Shown: piece by piece, positions 15,213 through 23,155 of the stretch | Position numbering within the stretch: the stretch's first letter is position 1 | How the letters are laid out: each line of letters starts with the position of its first letter | DNA from: JAJRPT01 sp964465945 | Lineage (GTDB): Bacteria > Bacteroidota > Ignavibacteria > Kapaibacteriales > UBA2268 | Length of the DNA: 64,000 nt | NCBI GenBank assembly: GCA_964465945.1 | Contig: CAYXMM010000005.1 | Location: 62,001-126,000 of the forward strand | Direction of reading: 5' to 3' | Made by a program: the position numbers and the translations under genes | The notes under the pieces: generated by a model | Database searches by the model: none | The model's input: only the letters and a program-made list of their open reading frames with translations | Told to the model about the DNA's origin: nothing

Positions 15213-15649
15213 TTTAACTCCTTTAATTTTTTTGTCATTTCACGTAATTTTTTGTCATATTTAACATTATACCTTTCAGGTGTAGTGTTTATAGTAGTCC
15301 GATTACGATTGAATAACCTTGCTATATCTTGCTGTTTATGAATACTACTTGTTAGTAAGTCATTTATAATTACTGCTCGTAAATAACATAATTCTAACTT
15401 TCTACTTTTTCCGATTACATCGGACATTTTATAATTGTAAAATTCAACGAATTTTTCGTATTGAGTTAAAAGGTGCGGTTTAACTATACCTTCATTTAAA
15501 AGGTTCAACCTCTCTTTTATAGCAGCTTCAGCGCGTTCCACCTTTAACTTTAAAATGGTAATATCTGCTTCTTTCTTTGCAATTTCAGATTTAAAATCTT
15601 TCACTTTCTTTTTTAGCTTATTTAAAATCAAATCGTTATATTCTTTCAT
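15209..15649 (-). CDS. Coiled-coil protein with DnaA domain IV-like DNA-binding region
   Basis: A protein of 146 residues. Residues 1-50 form a Lys/Glu coiled coil. From about residue 74 the sequence DVIGKSRKLELCYLRAVIIN, then HKQQDIARLFNRNRTTINTT, follows the DnaA C-terminal domain: GxSRxREYVxARxVA, then IGxxFGxRDHSTVxHA. The basic NRNRTTI would be the DnaA-signature turn that contacts the DnaA box. The ATPase domain is absent, so it is a DNA-binding adaptor rather than an initiator. It might target DnaA boxes or compete with host DnaA (inference). Confidence 0.6.
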   Translation of the reverse strand: MKEYNDLILNKLKKKVKDFKSEIAKKEADITILKLKVERAEAAIKERLNLLNEGIVKPHLLTQYEKFVEFYNYKMSDVIGKSRKLELCYLRAVIINDLLTSSIHKQQDIARLFNRNRTTINTTPERYNVKYDKKLREMTKKLKELK

Positions 15650-16341
15650 AAGTATGCCTTTATATATTGATTGATTGGTGTAAGTCGCTCGTCTTTTAAA
15701 TCCAAAAGAAACTCAATAGCATCCTCACCTTTAATTAATTTATCAGATTTTTCTTTATTTTTTTGCACGTATTTTTTTTGAATTTCTCTTATTTTTTCTC
15801 TATTTTTTTCGCGATATTCTTTTTGATATTTTTGATATTTTTCTTTATTTTTTTGCACGTATTTTTTTTGAATTTCTTTGTATTTTTCTTTGTTTTTTTC
15901 AATAGATTTTTTTTGACTTTCTCTGTATTTTTCTTTGTTTTTCCAATAATAAACTCGCCTTGCTCTTTTTCTTCTTTCTTTGACATCATTGAGTTCTTCA
16001 TTTGCTAATTTCTCATTATTTTCAAATAAATCAAAAATTGCTTTTTCAGAAAAGCCCTTTGAAAGCATAGTATCTACTAATTCTTTTTTAAGTGCCTCCA
16101 TCAAATTAAATATATGCTCCCAATTTTCAATTTCATTTGAAATTTCAAATTCTTTTAAAAAATAAACTTCAAAAAAGTCATTTCTAATACAAATTGCATC
16201 TTTTCTTATCCGATTGTCAAACATAAACCATTCTAAGTTACATATCTGCTCGGACATCTTCAAGTAATCCTTTCCGTAATATTCATTTTTGTATGCTAAA
16301 CTTTGAATTTTAGCGCTCAATTCCATTTCTTTTTTATACAT
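15646..16341 (-). CDS. Lys/Glu-rich protein with 13-residue repeats
   Basis: A protein of 231 residues. Residues 1-125 are an ordinary helical domain. Residues 128-205 are built of about six 13-residue repeats of the type KNKEKYKEIQKKY, after a basic RKRARRVYYWK segment. The C-terminus (DAIEFLLDLKDERLTP) returns to normal composition. Such repeats form long charged helices and occur in phage and HNH-associated proteins. Function unknown; nucleic-acid binding is a reasonable guess from charge alone. The repeat also makes the other frames look open over this stretch. Confidence 0.6.
   Translation of the reverse strand: MYKKEMELSAKIQSLAYKNEYYGKDYLKMSEQICNLEWFMFDNRIRKDAICIRNDFFEVYFLKEFEISNEIENWEHIFNLMEALKKELVDTMLSKGFSEKAIFDLFENNEKLANEELNDVKERRKRARRVYYWKNKEKYRESQKKSIEKNKEKYKEIQKKYVQKNKEKYQKYQKEYREKNREKIREIQKKYVQKNKEKSDKLIKGEDAIEFLLDLKDERLTPINQYIKAYL
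15745..15950. repeat. 39-base coding repeats (poly-Lys/Glu segment)
   Basis: Units of about 39 bases rich in TTTTTT and TTCTTT on the + strand encode the 13-residue repeats of the 15646-16341 protein. Two units, 15760-15790 and 15850-15880, are almost identical. Confidence 0.8.
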
Positions 16342-16388
16342 TTTTAACTCCTTTTTTTTAACTATAAAGGATTACTTTATAGTGAAAT

Positions 16389-16589
16389 TTAATTCCAGAT
16401 TTTTAATTGAATTTCAAAATCTGCAACTGCTTTTTCTGCATACATTCTTTTCAAAGCGGCTTCCAACATATTCAACCTATTTAAGCAATTAATATAGTTT
16501 TGACTTGGATATCTGTATAACCTTAATTCTTTGATTATCTTTCGCCTACCCTCTTCATAAACTAATATTTTATTGCTTAAATTTGTCAT
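16389..16589 (-). CDS. Hypothetical 66-residue helical protein
   Basis: Not recognised. It is almost all helix (NKILVYEEGRRKIIKELRLY, then NCLNRLNMLEAALKRMYAEKA). The start overlaps the stop of the small Cys protein (ATGA), so it belongs to the early operon. A short spacer of about 50 bases separates it from the repeat protein downstream. Confidence 0.55.
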   Translation of the reverse strand: MTNLSNKILVYEEGRRKIIKELRLYRYPSQNYINCLNRLNMLEAALKRMYAEKAVADFEIQLKIWN

Positions 16590-16702
16590 AATGGATTATA
16601 TTCACCGCAATTAATACAGCATTTAACTCTTAGATTTCTGCTAATCTTTTTATATCTATGTAACCCAATAGAACAAAGGAATTTTTTAATTGTTCGTCTC
16701 AT
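16586..16702 (-). CDS. 38-residue zinc-ribbon-like phage protein
   Basis: Start at 16702, immediately after the sequence GTAGGGCTATT. The peptide MRRTIKKFLCSIGLHRYKKI ends VKCCINCGEYNPL. The GLHRY and C-x2-C-G parts resemble the very small H...CxxC proteins common in phages (DUF1660-like). Four cysteines and one histidine could bind a metal. It is coupled to the next gene by ATGA. Confidence 0.55.
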   Translation of the reverse strand: MRRTIKKFLCSIGLHRYKKISRNLRVKCCINCGEYNPL

Positions 16703-16709
16703 AATAGCC

Positions 16710-16922
16710 CTACAACTTAACTCCTTTTTTACTCAAAGAATTTATAATCTCCGTCGCAATTTCGACATTGCTTAAACCTCGTCCATTGAAGTAAAGTAGG
16801 CTATTTTTAACTCTTCTTAAAATCACAATCATTTCGTAATTATCAAATTCTACTGCTTCTTTTTCTAAATAATCCAACATTGCCAATGGTAATACTAAGT
16901 CGTTATTTGTTTCATATTTCAT
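16710..16922 (-). CDS. Hypothetical 70-residue protein
   Basis: Not recognised. A small helical protein (DLVLPLAMLDYLEKEAVEF, then YEMIVILRRVKNSLLYF). Its initiation region TGTAGGGCTATTATG is the same as that of the neighbouring 38-residue gene, evidence that a start-site segment was copied when one of these small genes was added. Confidence 0.5.
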   Translation of the reverse strand: MKYETNNDLVLPLAMLDYLEKEAVEFDNYEMIVILRRVKNSLLYFNGRGLSNVEIATEIINSLSKKGVKL

Positions 16923-16929
16923 AATAGCC

Positions 16930-17667
16930 CTACATTGCTTTTAATACTACTAGTTCAGTTGATATTTTGGTTAATTCAAATTGGTAATGAATCTTTGTCC
17001 TGTCCAAAATTCTAAATCTATTCAATAAATTAACTAATTGTTTAGGTCTATCTTTATCAAGAAATCCATTAGGTATTAACAGAATTGCAATACTACCTTC
17101 TTGTAATTGTTCTGATAACCATGTTAAAAATTGCAACATATATGGCATTTCGTAAGGTGGATTTGCAAATACTAATGTATTATTCTTTAATCGAACTTGA
17201 TTGAATAGTTTTGTCTCAAAAGTTGCACCTTTGTTGCAATACTCAAATATTTCTTTAAATAATTCATACCCATCATATCCGATTAATTTCGGTAAAATCT
17301 CAGGTATTGAAGCCGTCATACAACCAAAGCCACAGCACACATCAACGTAATTTTCAATTCTATTTAATAAACCTCTGCCGTCTAAATATTTATATATATC
17401 ATAAACTTCATTAGATATTTTTTGAGGTGTAAAATATTGACTATTAGAGACACCTACTCTTTTTTGGTAAGCAATAAAGCATTCATATATGCACCAAGTA
17501 TTCATTTCATTTGTGTATTGCTGGCTATCCTTATAAGGCAATTCGTTATGTTGCTTAAAATACTCAAAGCACTCAAACGGGTCTTTTGGATAACCCTCTA
17601 AGTTAGGAGCTAAATTAAAATAACTCCTATTTATACTATACAACTTTTTAACTTTTTCAAATTTCAT
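16930..17667 (-). CDS. Orphan DNA N6-adenine methyltransferase
   Basis: A protein of 245 residues. SQYFTPQKISNEVYD (about 82-96) is the lead-in seen in HsdM-like adenine methylases. VDVCCGFGCMT is motif I (SAM binding) and FANPPYE is motif IV (NPPY). IAILLIPNGFLD and a beta-rich end complete the Rossmann fold. No separate target-recognition domain or cognate nuclease is visible, so it probably protects element DNA or marks regulatory sites. It overlaps the HTH gene upstream by 11 bases. Confidence 0.85.
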   Translation of the reverse strand: MKFEKVKKLYSINRSYFNLAPNLEGYPKDPFECFEYFKQHNELPYKDSQQYTNEMNTWCIYECFIAYQKRVGVSNSQYFTPQKISNEVYDIYKYLDGRGLLNRIENYVDVCCGFGCMTASIPEILPKLIGYDGYELFKEIFEYCNKGATFETKLFNQVRLKNNTLVFANPPYEMPYMLQFLTWLSEQLQEGSIAILLIPNGFLDKDRPKQLVNLLNRFRILDRTKIHYQFELTKISTELVVLKAM

Positions 17668-17938
17668 AATCTGACCCCTCTAATCTTGCAATTTCTTGCT
17701 CAGAATACATAAAAAACTTTCCCCATTTTTGACATTCTTTCAAAAGTCCTTTCCGTCTTCGATTATTTAATGTCCCTATCGACACACCTAATCTACTCGC
17801 AGCATCTTCGACTTTTAGATATTTAGTATTATTTCTATGATTAACTAGTTCATATCCTTGTTTAACTCCAAGGGCTGTCGCATCCGCTATTAATTGCTTA
17901 ATTTCGTCTTTTGATAAAACTACTATATCACCAAGCAT
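17657..17938 (-). CDS. Helix-turn-helix (excisionase/MerR-like) protein
   Basis: A protein of 93 residues. The C-terminal part YLKVEDAASRLGVSIGTLNNRRRKGLL, followed by KWGKFFMYSEQEIARL, is the winged HTH_17 pattern of excisionase-like and small MerR-like proteins. The N-terminal 40 residues are a helical extension. It may be an excisionase or a regulator, but it is far from the integrase. It overlaps genes on both sides. Confidence 0.72.
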   Translation of the reverse strand: MLGDIVVLSKDEIKQLIADATALGVKQGYELVNHRNNTKYLKVEDAASRLGVSIGTLNNRRRKGLLKECQKWGKFFMYSEQEIARLEGSDYEI

Positions 17939-18648
17939 ATTACACCTATATTTCTATATTTTTCTGTAAATTCTTTTAAAATTCTATCTTTTTCAAGTTC
18001 GTATATTTCTTCTAAATTTGGAGATTTTAAGAAAATTTTAATTTGATTATCTATAACATCTAAATTTAGATCAATCTCAATTTTCTGTTTGTTCTCGTCA
18101 TTCTTAAAAACTGGTATATCTAACATGATTGTATCAGGATAATCTATTTTATTTGTCACTTCAATAGATTGTTTATAATTTGCTTTATTATCTTTAATAT
18201 TATTAGTTATTGATTTAACTTGCTCTACACTTATATTTTTTGTTTTAGTGTACAAATCCAACCATTCCCCAACAATGAAACGTCTATTGAATTTAATTAA
18301 TTCACAAAATCTTTGCTGGTTGTATGCTTCGTTTGAATTAATTTTAAACTTATTTAATTCGTTAGAAAAGAGAAGACTTGAAGTCATGGCGTCTGAATAT
18401 TCATCTCTGTAATTAGTCGCAATGTTAATTTCACCAGTTGAATAATCCACAACAGCAACAATTTTAGATTTATCAATGACTCCATATTCGAGTTGTGTTT
18501 TGATTAATTCAAATAAACTCTCAAAAGTAATTCCTGCTTGTACCAGTTTTACTGGGTAACTTATTTTTTCCGCTTCACCATTTCTAATAACGACCTCATT
18601 TTTATCGTTTTTTAATTCAATATTAATATTATTTGGAATATTATCCAT
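17923..18648 (-). CDS. Hypothetical phage protein, possibly DUF2303-like
   Basis: A protein of 241 residues from the ATG at 18648, preceded by GAGAGGTTGAAA; a TTG two codons earlier is less likely. IVAVVDYSTGEI in the first half, KFNRRFIVGEWLDLY in the middle and DTIMLDIPVFKNDE near the C-terminus recall the arrangement of DUF2303 phage proteins, but the similarity is weak and read by eye. It lies between recombination genes and the HTH protein. Function unknown. Confidence 0.5.
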   Translation of the reverse strand: MDNIPNNINIELKNDKNEVVIRNGEAEKISYPVKLVQAGITFESLFELIKTQLEYGVIDKSKIVAVVDYSTGEINIATNYRDEYSDAMTSSLLFSNELNKFKINSNEAYNQQRFCELIKFNRRFIVGEWLDLYTKTKNISVEQVKSITNNIKDNKANYKQSIEVTNKIDYPDTIMLDIPVFKNDENKQKIEIDLNLDVIDNQIKIFLKSPNLEEIYELEKDRILKEFTEKYRNIGVICLVI

Positions 18649-19051
18649 TTTCAACCTCTCTTAAATATAAATGACTTGTTAAATTAGTTTGATTTTCGTT
18701 AGGCAATAGCCGTCTGGACTTATGAATTTCACCTGTAGTAATATCTACATAATTCATAACTTGAGCGTCCAAATCTGGCATTAAATAGCACGATTTCTCA
18801 ACGACTTCACTAAGATTTTTAATTTTATTTAATACTTCTGAAATAAATTCTTTTTGCTTCTTTATTTTAGATTTCCATTCGCCAGCAATGGTTTTAAAAT
18901 CATCTTCATCACGGCTTAAATTTAGCATTTTGTTTGAAAGTTCATCTTTTAATGCTAATACTTCATTTTCAGTGAATGGCACTATGACTAAGATTTTCTC
19001 AGTCATATTATCACTTAATGCTCTTGCTTGATTTACATCTACTTTATTCAT
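18641..19051 (-). CDS. Hypothetical 136-residue coiled-coil protein
   Basis: Not recognised. Residues 25-90 are helical with leucine spacing (LALKDELSNKMLNLSRDEDD, then IAGEWKSKIKKQKEFISEVL). The C-terminus has a YVDITTGEIHKSRRL turn that recalls VVDYSTGEINIAT in the next protein; such D-x-x-T-G-E-I turns recur in phage proteins. Starts and stops overlap with both neighbours. Confidence 0.5.
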   Translation of the reverse strand: MNKVDVNQARALSDNMTEKILVIVPFTENEVLALKDELSNKMLNLSRDEDDFKTIAGEWKSKIKKQKEFISEVLNKIKNLSEVVEKSCYLMPDLDAQVMNYVDITTGEIHKSRRLLPNENQTNLTSHLYLREVENG

Positions 19052-19445
19052 TATTTTTTCTCCAAATTTTTACTTCTTGTTCCCAAATTGTTAATTCGTC
19101 TAACAATAGTTTGTTGTCTGTTCTTAATTTTAATTTAACTTTTAAAATTTCCAAATATTCAATAAGTTCCGATAATAATTCATTTTCAGTTATCAAACAC
19201 TGCCAAATTGGATCCAAACAATCTATTTCGTTTTGATAGTTTCTTGGAGGTTTACATAAAGGTTTTTTAACTTCAACATTAAATACTACTTTATTTGGCT
19301 CATTTGTAAATTTAGTAACACCTGATCCTTTCGTAGGTGATGGAGTAACTTTTCTACTTACTGGAGAGTATCCACCACCATTAAGAGGAACAGGGATTGG
19401 TTGTAAAATAAATTCTAATATTTTTTTTAATGTCGACTTTATCAT
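19044..19445 (-). CDS. Hypothetical 133-residue protein, paralogue of 14994-15212
   Basis: The first 60 residues are Pro/Lys-rich and flexible (IPVPLNGGGYSPVSRKVTPS). The last 70 are helical and align along their length with the 14994-15212 protein (NEIDCLD / REIDNLD, ITENELL / LTETELL, WEQEVKIWRKNN / WQKDLDKWREKN). The shared module is probably an interaction coiled coil. Function unknown. Confidence 0.55.
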   Translation of the reverse strand: MIKSTLKKILEFILQPIPVPLNGGGYSPVSRKVTPSPTKGSGVTKFTNEPNKVVFNVEVKKPLCKPPRNYQNEIDCLDPIWQCLITENELLSELIEYLEILKVKLKLRTDNKLLLDELTIWEQEVKIWRKNNE

Positions 19446-19454
19446 TATATTACC

Positions 19455-20345
19455 TCAATTTTCAATTAAATTTATAAGTGATTGGATTACATCATTAATT
19501 TGACTTTTTACATCACTTATTATAAACGAGAAGTTATAGTTTACATCTGGATATTCAATGTTTTTCAACACTTCAACGAGTTGATAAAGTTTATCTACAT
19601 CAGAGAGATTTTTCTTATTCTCTTCTTCTTTTTGAATTTTAAGCAATCTTTCTTTCTCTTCAAGTTCTTTCTGCCTTTTATCTTGCTCTAATTTTCTTAT
19701 TTTATCCCTTTCTACTGCCAACTCTTTTTCTTTTGCTTCGGACTCTATTTTTAACCTTAGATTTTCTGCTTTAATCCTCTCACGTTCAAGTGCTTCTTCT
19801 CTTTCTTTTGCAATTCGTTCTTCTTCAAGTCTTTTATTTTCCGCAATTTTATGTTCGTATTGTAATTTTGCACCGTCGAATAATTTAATAAAATCATCTT
19901 CTGGCATTGTCCCTAAATTCAATCCAAACGGTACAAATTCAGAGTATGGATTTATCATTACATTTCTCTCAATTCTGAGTTTATCCTCTCTTTCTTTTTG
20001 CATTAATTCAGCATAACTTGCTTTATAAGTTAAATCTGCTTCTATTGGCTCAATTAATTCTTTCAACGACCTTGCAATTTTATCAATTAATTGACCTTCT
20101 TTTAACGAGCTATCTTTGAGTTCTTTCCGTTTTTTCTCAATATCAACTCTTATATTTTTAATAATTTTACGAGCAGTATCTGCCTCTTTCATTGCAACTT
20201 TATCGTCTTCACTTTTGACAATAATTGCGTCTGCCTTTTCTTTCCATTCATTCGCTTTCCTTGCATAATCATCGAACGAAAGGAATAAAGCATTTTGTTT
20301 AACATCGGATAAACCAGATGTTTTAATTATTTCACTTAAATTCAT
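19455..20345 (-). CDS. Long coiled-coil phage protein near the RecT/exonuclease genes
   Basis: A protein of 296 residues. Residues 25-120 are helical (YARKANEWKEKADAIIVKSE onward), with a hydrophobic middle around VPFGLNLGTMPEDDFIKLF (near 158-176). Residues 180-250 form an extended Glu/Lys/Arg coiled coil. Proteins of this build often accompany YqaJ/RecT modules (DUF1351-like), but I assign no family with confidence. It overlaps the 50-residue gene by four bases. Confidence 0.6.
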   Translation of the reverse strand: MNLSEIIKTSGLSDVKQNALFLSFDDYARKANEWKEKADAIIVKSEDDKVAMKEADTARKIIKNIRVDIEKKRKELKDSSLKEGQLIDKIARSLKELIEPIEADLTYKASYAELMQKEREDKLRIERNVMINPYSEFVPFGLNLGTMPEDDFIKLFDGAKLQYEHKIAENKRLEEERIAKEREEALERERIKAENLRLKIESEAKEKELAVERDKIRKLEQDKRQKELEEKERLLKIQKEEENKKNLSDVDKLYQLVEVLKNIEYPDVNYNFSFIISDVKSQINDVIQSLINLIEN

Positions 20346-20494
20346 TTTCTTGCACCTTGTTTTAATTTAGTATTAATCACACTCATTTTATAATATTCAG
20401 TGTTTGATTTATGCGGTTTACCATTTCTCATTTTAATTGCTAAATCATCGTTCGGATTTAGTTTAGTAATTTTAGTTATTTCAGTTAAATTCAT
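20342..20494 (-). CDS. 50-residue hypothetical protein
   Basis: The ATG at 20494 follows AAAAAGGAAAGATAAA, an excellent binding site. The peptide MNLTEITKITKLNPNDDLAI continues to a basic C-terminus and ends in ATGA overlap with the coiled-coil gene. Its opening MNLTEITK resembles the MNLSEIIK opening of that next protein, suggesting the start was copied. Not recognised. Confidence 0.55.
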   Translation of the reverse strand: MNLTEITKITKLNPNDDLAIKMRNGKPHKSNTEYYKMSVINTKLKQGARK

Positions 20495-20513
20495 TTTATC
20501 TTTCCTTTTTTAT

Positions 20514-20837
20514 TTAATTATTTCTTTTTAGATAGTCATAAAGTTCTTGCACTTTCATAGAGCTTCTTGCATACAATAGTATAGTTTTGTTTTTGTTTCG
20601 TTGTCTTACTTCATATTGTGTTTCAATTCTATTTCTAACTTGAGATTGTGTAATTTTATCTATTTCACTCATTTCTGCACAAGTAACAATAGTTTCGCCG
20701 TGCATACCTAACACTATATTAGTTAGTGCGTTCTTTATTTCAGTTTCAAGCTCTTTTAAAGTTATAACCTTTTTACTAAGTTCAGGATAATCCGTTTCGA
20801 TTTCCTGTATTAATTCTTTGTTTATTTTATTTTTCAT
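20514..20837 (-). CDS. Hypothetical 107-residue protein
   Basis: Not recognised. The ATG at 20837 is preferred to an upstream TTG. The protein is helical and charged, with an ETEIKNALTNIVLGMHGETI segment and a basic ITQSQVRNRIETQYEVRQRN stretch. It is separated from the exonuclease gene by a spacer holding a hairpin. It may be a nucleic-acid-binding accessory protein, but no motif proves it. Confidence 0.5.
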   Translation of the reverse strand: MKNKINKELIQEIETDYPELSKKVITLKELETEIKNALTNIVLGMHGETIVTCAEMSEIDKITQSQVRNRIETQYEVRQRNKNKTILLYARSSMKVQELYDYLKRNN

Positions 20838-20921
20838 TTTTTTTCTTTTTATTTCATTAGAATATCCCAAATAATCTAAATAAAAAATAACACTATAAAA
20901 ATCAATGAGTTGTTATTTCAT

Positions 20922-20989
20922 TTAAAAATCCCCTCGCCGACTATGACAAATATTTAGGAGTATTAAAAACATAGTCATTGAGGGGGATT
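20922..20989 (-). terminator. Long hairpin after the exonuclease gene
   Basis: AATCCCCTC (20927-20935) and GACTATG (20939-20945) pair with CATAGTC (20970-20976) and GAGGGGGATT (20980-20989), across a three-base internal loop and a 24-base loop. On the minus strand the stem is followed by TTTTT, so it can end or attenuate the RecT-exonuclease message before the small genes. Confidence 0.6.
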
Positions 20990-20995
20990 CTGGGG

Positions 20996-21976
20996 TTATT
21001 TAATTAACAACACTCTTACTTGTGTCTGTTTTTCATACTTCACATACTCGTCTGGATTGTCTTCTTTGAATGCTTTTGAATCAAAAGAATTTCTATTTTG
21101 GACCTTGTAAGTCGCTAAAATTAATTCGTCTTTAGTTTTAATTCCTTCTTTATCGTAGATAGCCATTTTTATTTTATCTTCCAAAAATGACTTGTTTTTA
21201 TCAAGCTCTTTAATCCTGTCCTTAATTTCAGTCAATTGAGTATATGCTTCTAATAAATCATCATCTGCAACTGTAAAATCACCTACAACTTTATAATCTA
21301 TAAATTTATTTAATTCCTCTGGGTTAGTTGGCGGTGGCATTACTCCTTTTGAAAGGTAGTGATCAACAAAATTATTTACCTTTTGCAGTGCAATTTCAAT
21401 TAATTTCTCGTTATACTCAATCGGATACCATTCAATATGACCACCGAATTTGAATTGGACTGTTGCAAAATATGCCTTTCTAAATCCAGTTACATACATA
21501 TACCATTGAACTTGCATATAATAATGTGGATTAGTCTTAATAAACTCTTCTTTGGATTTAAAAAAATTATTAGTAACTAATTTACACTCAACGATTGCTG
21601 GTGAGCCGTCATAGTCGATTGTGAAGTAATCCAAAGAGCCGTGCGCCACTCCACGCTTTAAGATTGTAACTTTTTCACCTTGAAAATCTACATCAACAAA
21701 TCGAACTTCATCATCTTCAATCATAGCTCTTAATTCTTTAGTGCTTTCGGCTGGTGAGAATACAGGCAAAGAGGTTGCTTGTGAAAATAATTTAGCAATA
21801 GCGGGCTCAAATGCTTTACCTAATCTCATTGCATCATTTTCTTCAACTTTATATCCGTTAACTTTTTCATTATAAACATCAAATTGAGTTTTATAAGGAT
21901 TAACTCCGCAGATAGCAGCTACATCTGTTCCTCCGATTGATTTTTTACGCTCAGAGATAAAGGTTGCGGTACTCAT
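20996..21976 (-). CDS. YqaJ-family (lambda exonuclease-like) recombination nuclease
   Basis: A protein of 326 residues. KSIGGTDVAAICGVNPYKT (12-30), LGKAFEP (52-58), then HGSLDYF with D116, and VECK with E130 and K132, are the PD-(D/E)XK residues of the YqaJ family. YMQVQWYMYVTG follows as the conserved Gln-containing helix. It would resect duplex ends to expose 3' single strands for RecT, whose gene overlaps it by four bases. The C-terminal 90 residues are a helical tail found in many phage versions. Confidence 0.93.
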   Translation of the reverse strand: MSTATFISERKKSIGGTDVAAICGVNPYKTQFDVYNEKVNGYKVEENDAMRLGKAFEPAIAKLFSQATSLPVFSPAESTKELRAMIEDDEVRFVDVDFQGEKVTILKRGVAHGSLDYFTIDYDGSPAIVECKLVTNNFFKSKEEFIKTNPHYYMQVQWYMYVTGFRKAYFATVQFKFGGHIEWYPIEYNEKLIEIALQKVNNFVDHYLSKGVMPPPTNPEELNKFIDYKVVGDFTVADDDLLEAYTQLTEIKDRIKELDKNKSFLEDKIKMAIYDKEGIKTKDELILATYKVQNRNSFDSKAFKEDNPDEYVKYEKQTQVRVLLIK

Positions 21977-22905
21977 ACTTTAGCATCCTCATTTATCATA
22001 TTTAAAATGTTATTATTGTCAGCTGCTTGGATTTCACCTGTTTCAATATCTACATTATAGTCGTCTTCATATTCAGTGTCTCTTTGATACTCTTCAATAG
22101 TAAATTCTTTGACTGGCTCTGTAAGTTCTCTTCTTATTACTTGCGATTCAGGTAGTAATAGTCTTTGTTTATCTTCAGTCGATAAAGGTAGATAAGTAGC
22201 TAAAGCTCTAACCGCTTTCCCTTTTGCCATTTCAGCATAATGCGTATCCCAGATTCCAGATGGTGTTTCACCACTTTTTTGAGTTTTAGATAATTTCCGT
22301 CTTTTCTCAATCTGATTTTTAGTTAGAACAGCAAAAGTAAAAGAACCGTCTTTAAATCTTGCCACAGCATAAGAGTATTTTAAACTTTTATGGTCGTCAT
22401 TTAAAAAAGCAGGTTTGTGTTTAAGGGAACGATTTAAACCGTATTCTATCTCAAATTCATCACCTTCATAAACAACTTCAGCATAAATATCAGCGATACT
22501 ATTAGACCTTCTTGCCAATTCTAAATAACCTTTATAGCCAATTTGGAATTGAACTTCTTTTTGACCTTTTATAAAATATGGCACATAATAACAATGCCCT
22601 AATGCTGGTGCTGGCTCTAATCCAAGAATAGCCGTTTGTTGCAATGCTCCAAATATCGATTGCAAAGAACATTCTTTAAGCTCTGGGTTTTTTTCAAATA
22701 TAGTCGCAACCATCGTAACGAATCTATCTGAACTCATTGTATCCGTAAATGACTTTTTCAAAGTGTTAGTCATTCCTGAAACTACTTCTGAGATTTGAGT
22801 TGATTTAAACCCTTTTAATGAGTTTTGCTTACTTGCGATTCCCATAGCAGACATCTTTTTTTGTTCCATTTGTATAGCACTATTTGTTTTTGCTAATTCA
22901 GACAT
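21973..22905 (-). CDS. recT: RecT-family single-strand annealing protein
   Basis: A protein of 310 residues with AAAAGGAG upstream of the start. QTAILGLEPAPALGHCYYVPY, VQFQIGYKGYLELARRS and the long helix IWDTHYAEMAKGKAVRALATYLPLS are diagnostic of RecT. It anneals complementary single strands and pairs with the exonuclease encoded downstream. The last 50 residues are acidic, a usual interaction tail. This pair suggests that the element can circularise or repair by annealing. Confidence 0.95.
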   Translation of the reverse strand: MSELAKTNSAIQMEQKKMSAMGIASKQNSLKGFKSTQISEVVSGMTNTLKKSFTDTMSSDRFVTMVATIFEKNPELKECSLQSIFGALQQTAILGLEPAPALGHCYYVPYFIKGQKEVQFQIGYKGYLELARRSNSIADIYAEVVYEGDEFEIEYGLNRSLKHKPAFLNDDHKSLKYSYAVARFKDGSFTFAVLTKNQIEKRRKLSKTQKSGETPSGIWDTHYAEMAKGKAVRALATYLPLSTEDKQRLLLPESQVIRRELTEPVKEFTIEEYQRDTEYEDDYNVDIETGEIQAADNNNILNMINEDAKV

Positions 22906-23147
22906 TGTTCTACTCCTTTTGTATATTTTTTAATTATTTTTGTATTAATTTTTTTTAATTCGGTCGAAACATCTTCAATATTACCTTCTCTTATTTGATG
23001 TTTCAAAAAGTATAATTCCTTTTTGCAATCTCTAATCACTTCTTTAATATTAATATTATGATTATCTTTGTATAATATACAATCAAGAATATTCAATGTT
23101 TGAAGTGAAGAAATAATCCCGTATTCTTCTAAGTCGTTTTTTAACAT
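22893..23147 (-). CDS. Hypothetical 84-residue protein
   Basis: Start at 23147, following TGTGAGGTATAAA; a GTG four codons earlier is less likely. Two helical segments (DLEEYGIISSLQTLNILDCI and IRDCKKELYFLKHQIREG) and a basic C-terminus. Not recognised. It overlaps the recT start by 13 bases. Confidence 0.5.
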   Translation of the reverse strand: MLKNDLEEYGIISSLQTLNILDCILYKDNHNINIKEVIRDCKKELYFLKHQIREGNIEDVSTELKKINTKIIKKYTKGVEQCLN

Positions 23148-23155
23148 TTTATACC

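Noticed and set aside
15745..15950. Regularly spaced repeats that could suggest a CRISPR array
   Set aside because: Units are contiguous coding repeats of 39 bases without unique spacers, and no cas gene is present.
15763..16008. Long open frames on both strands in the Lys/Glu repeat region
   Set aside because: They are products of the T-rich repeat; only the 15646-16341 frame has overlaps with neighbours and a normal N-terminal domain.
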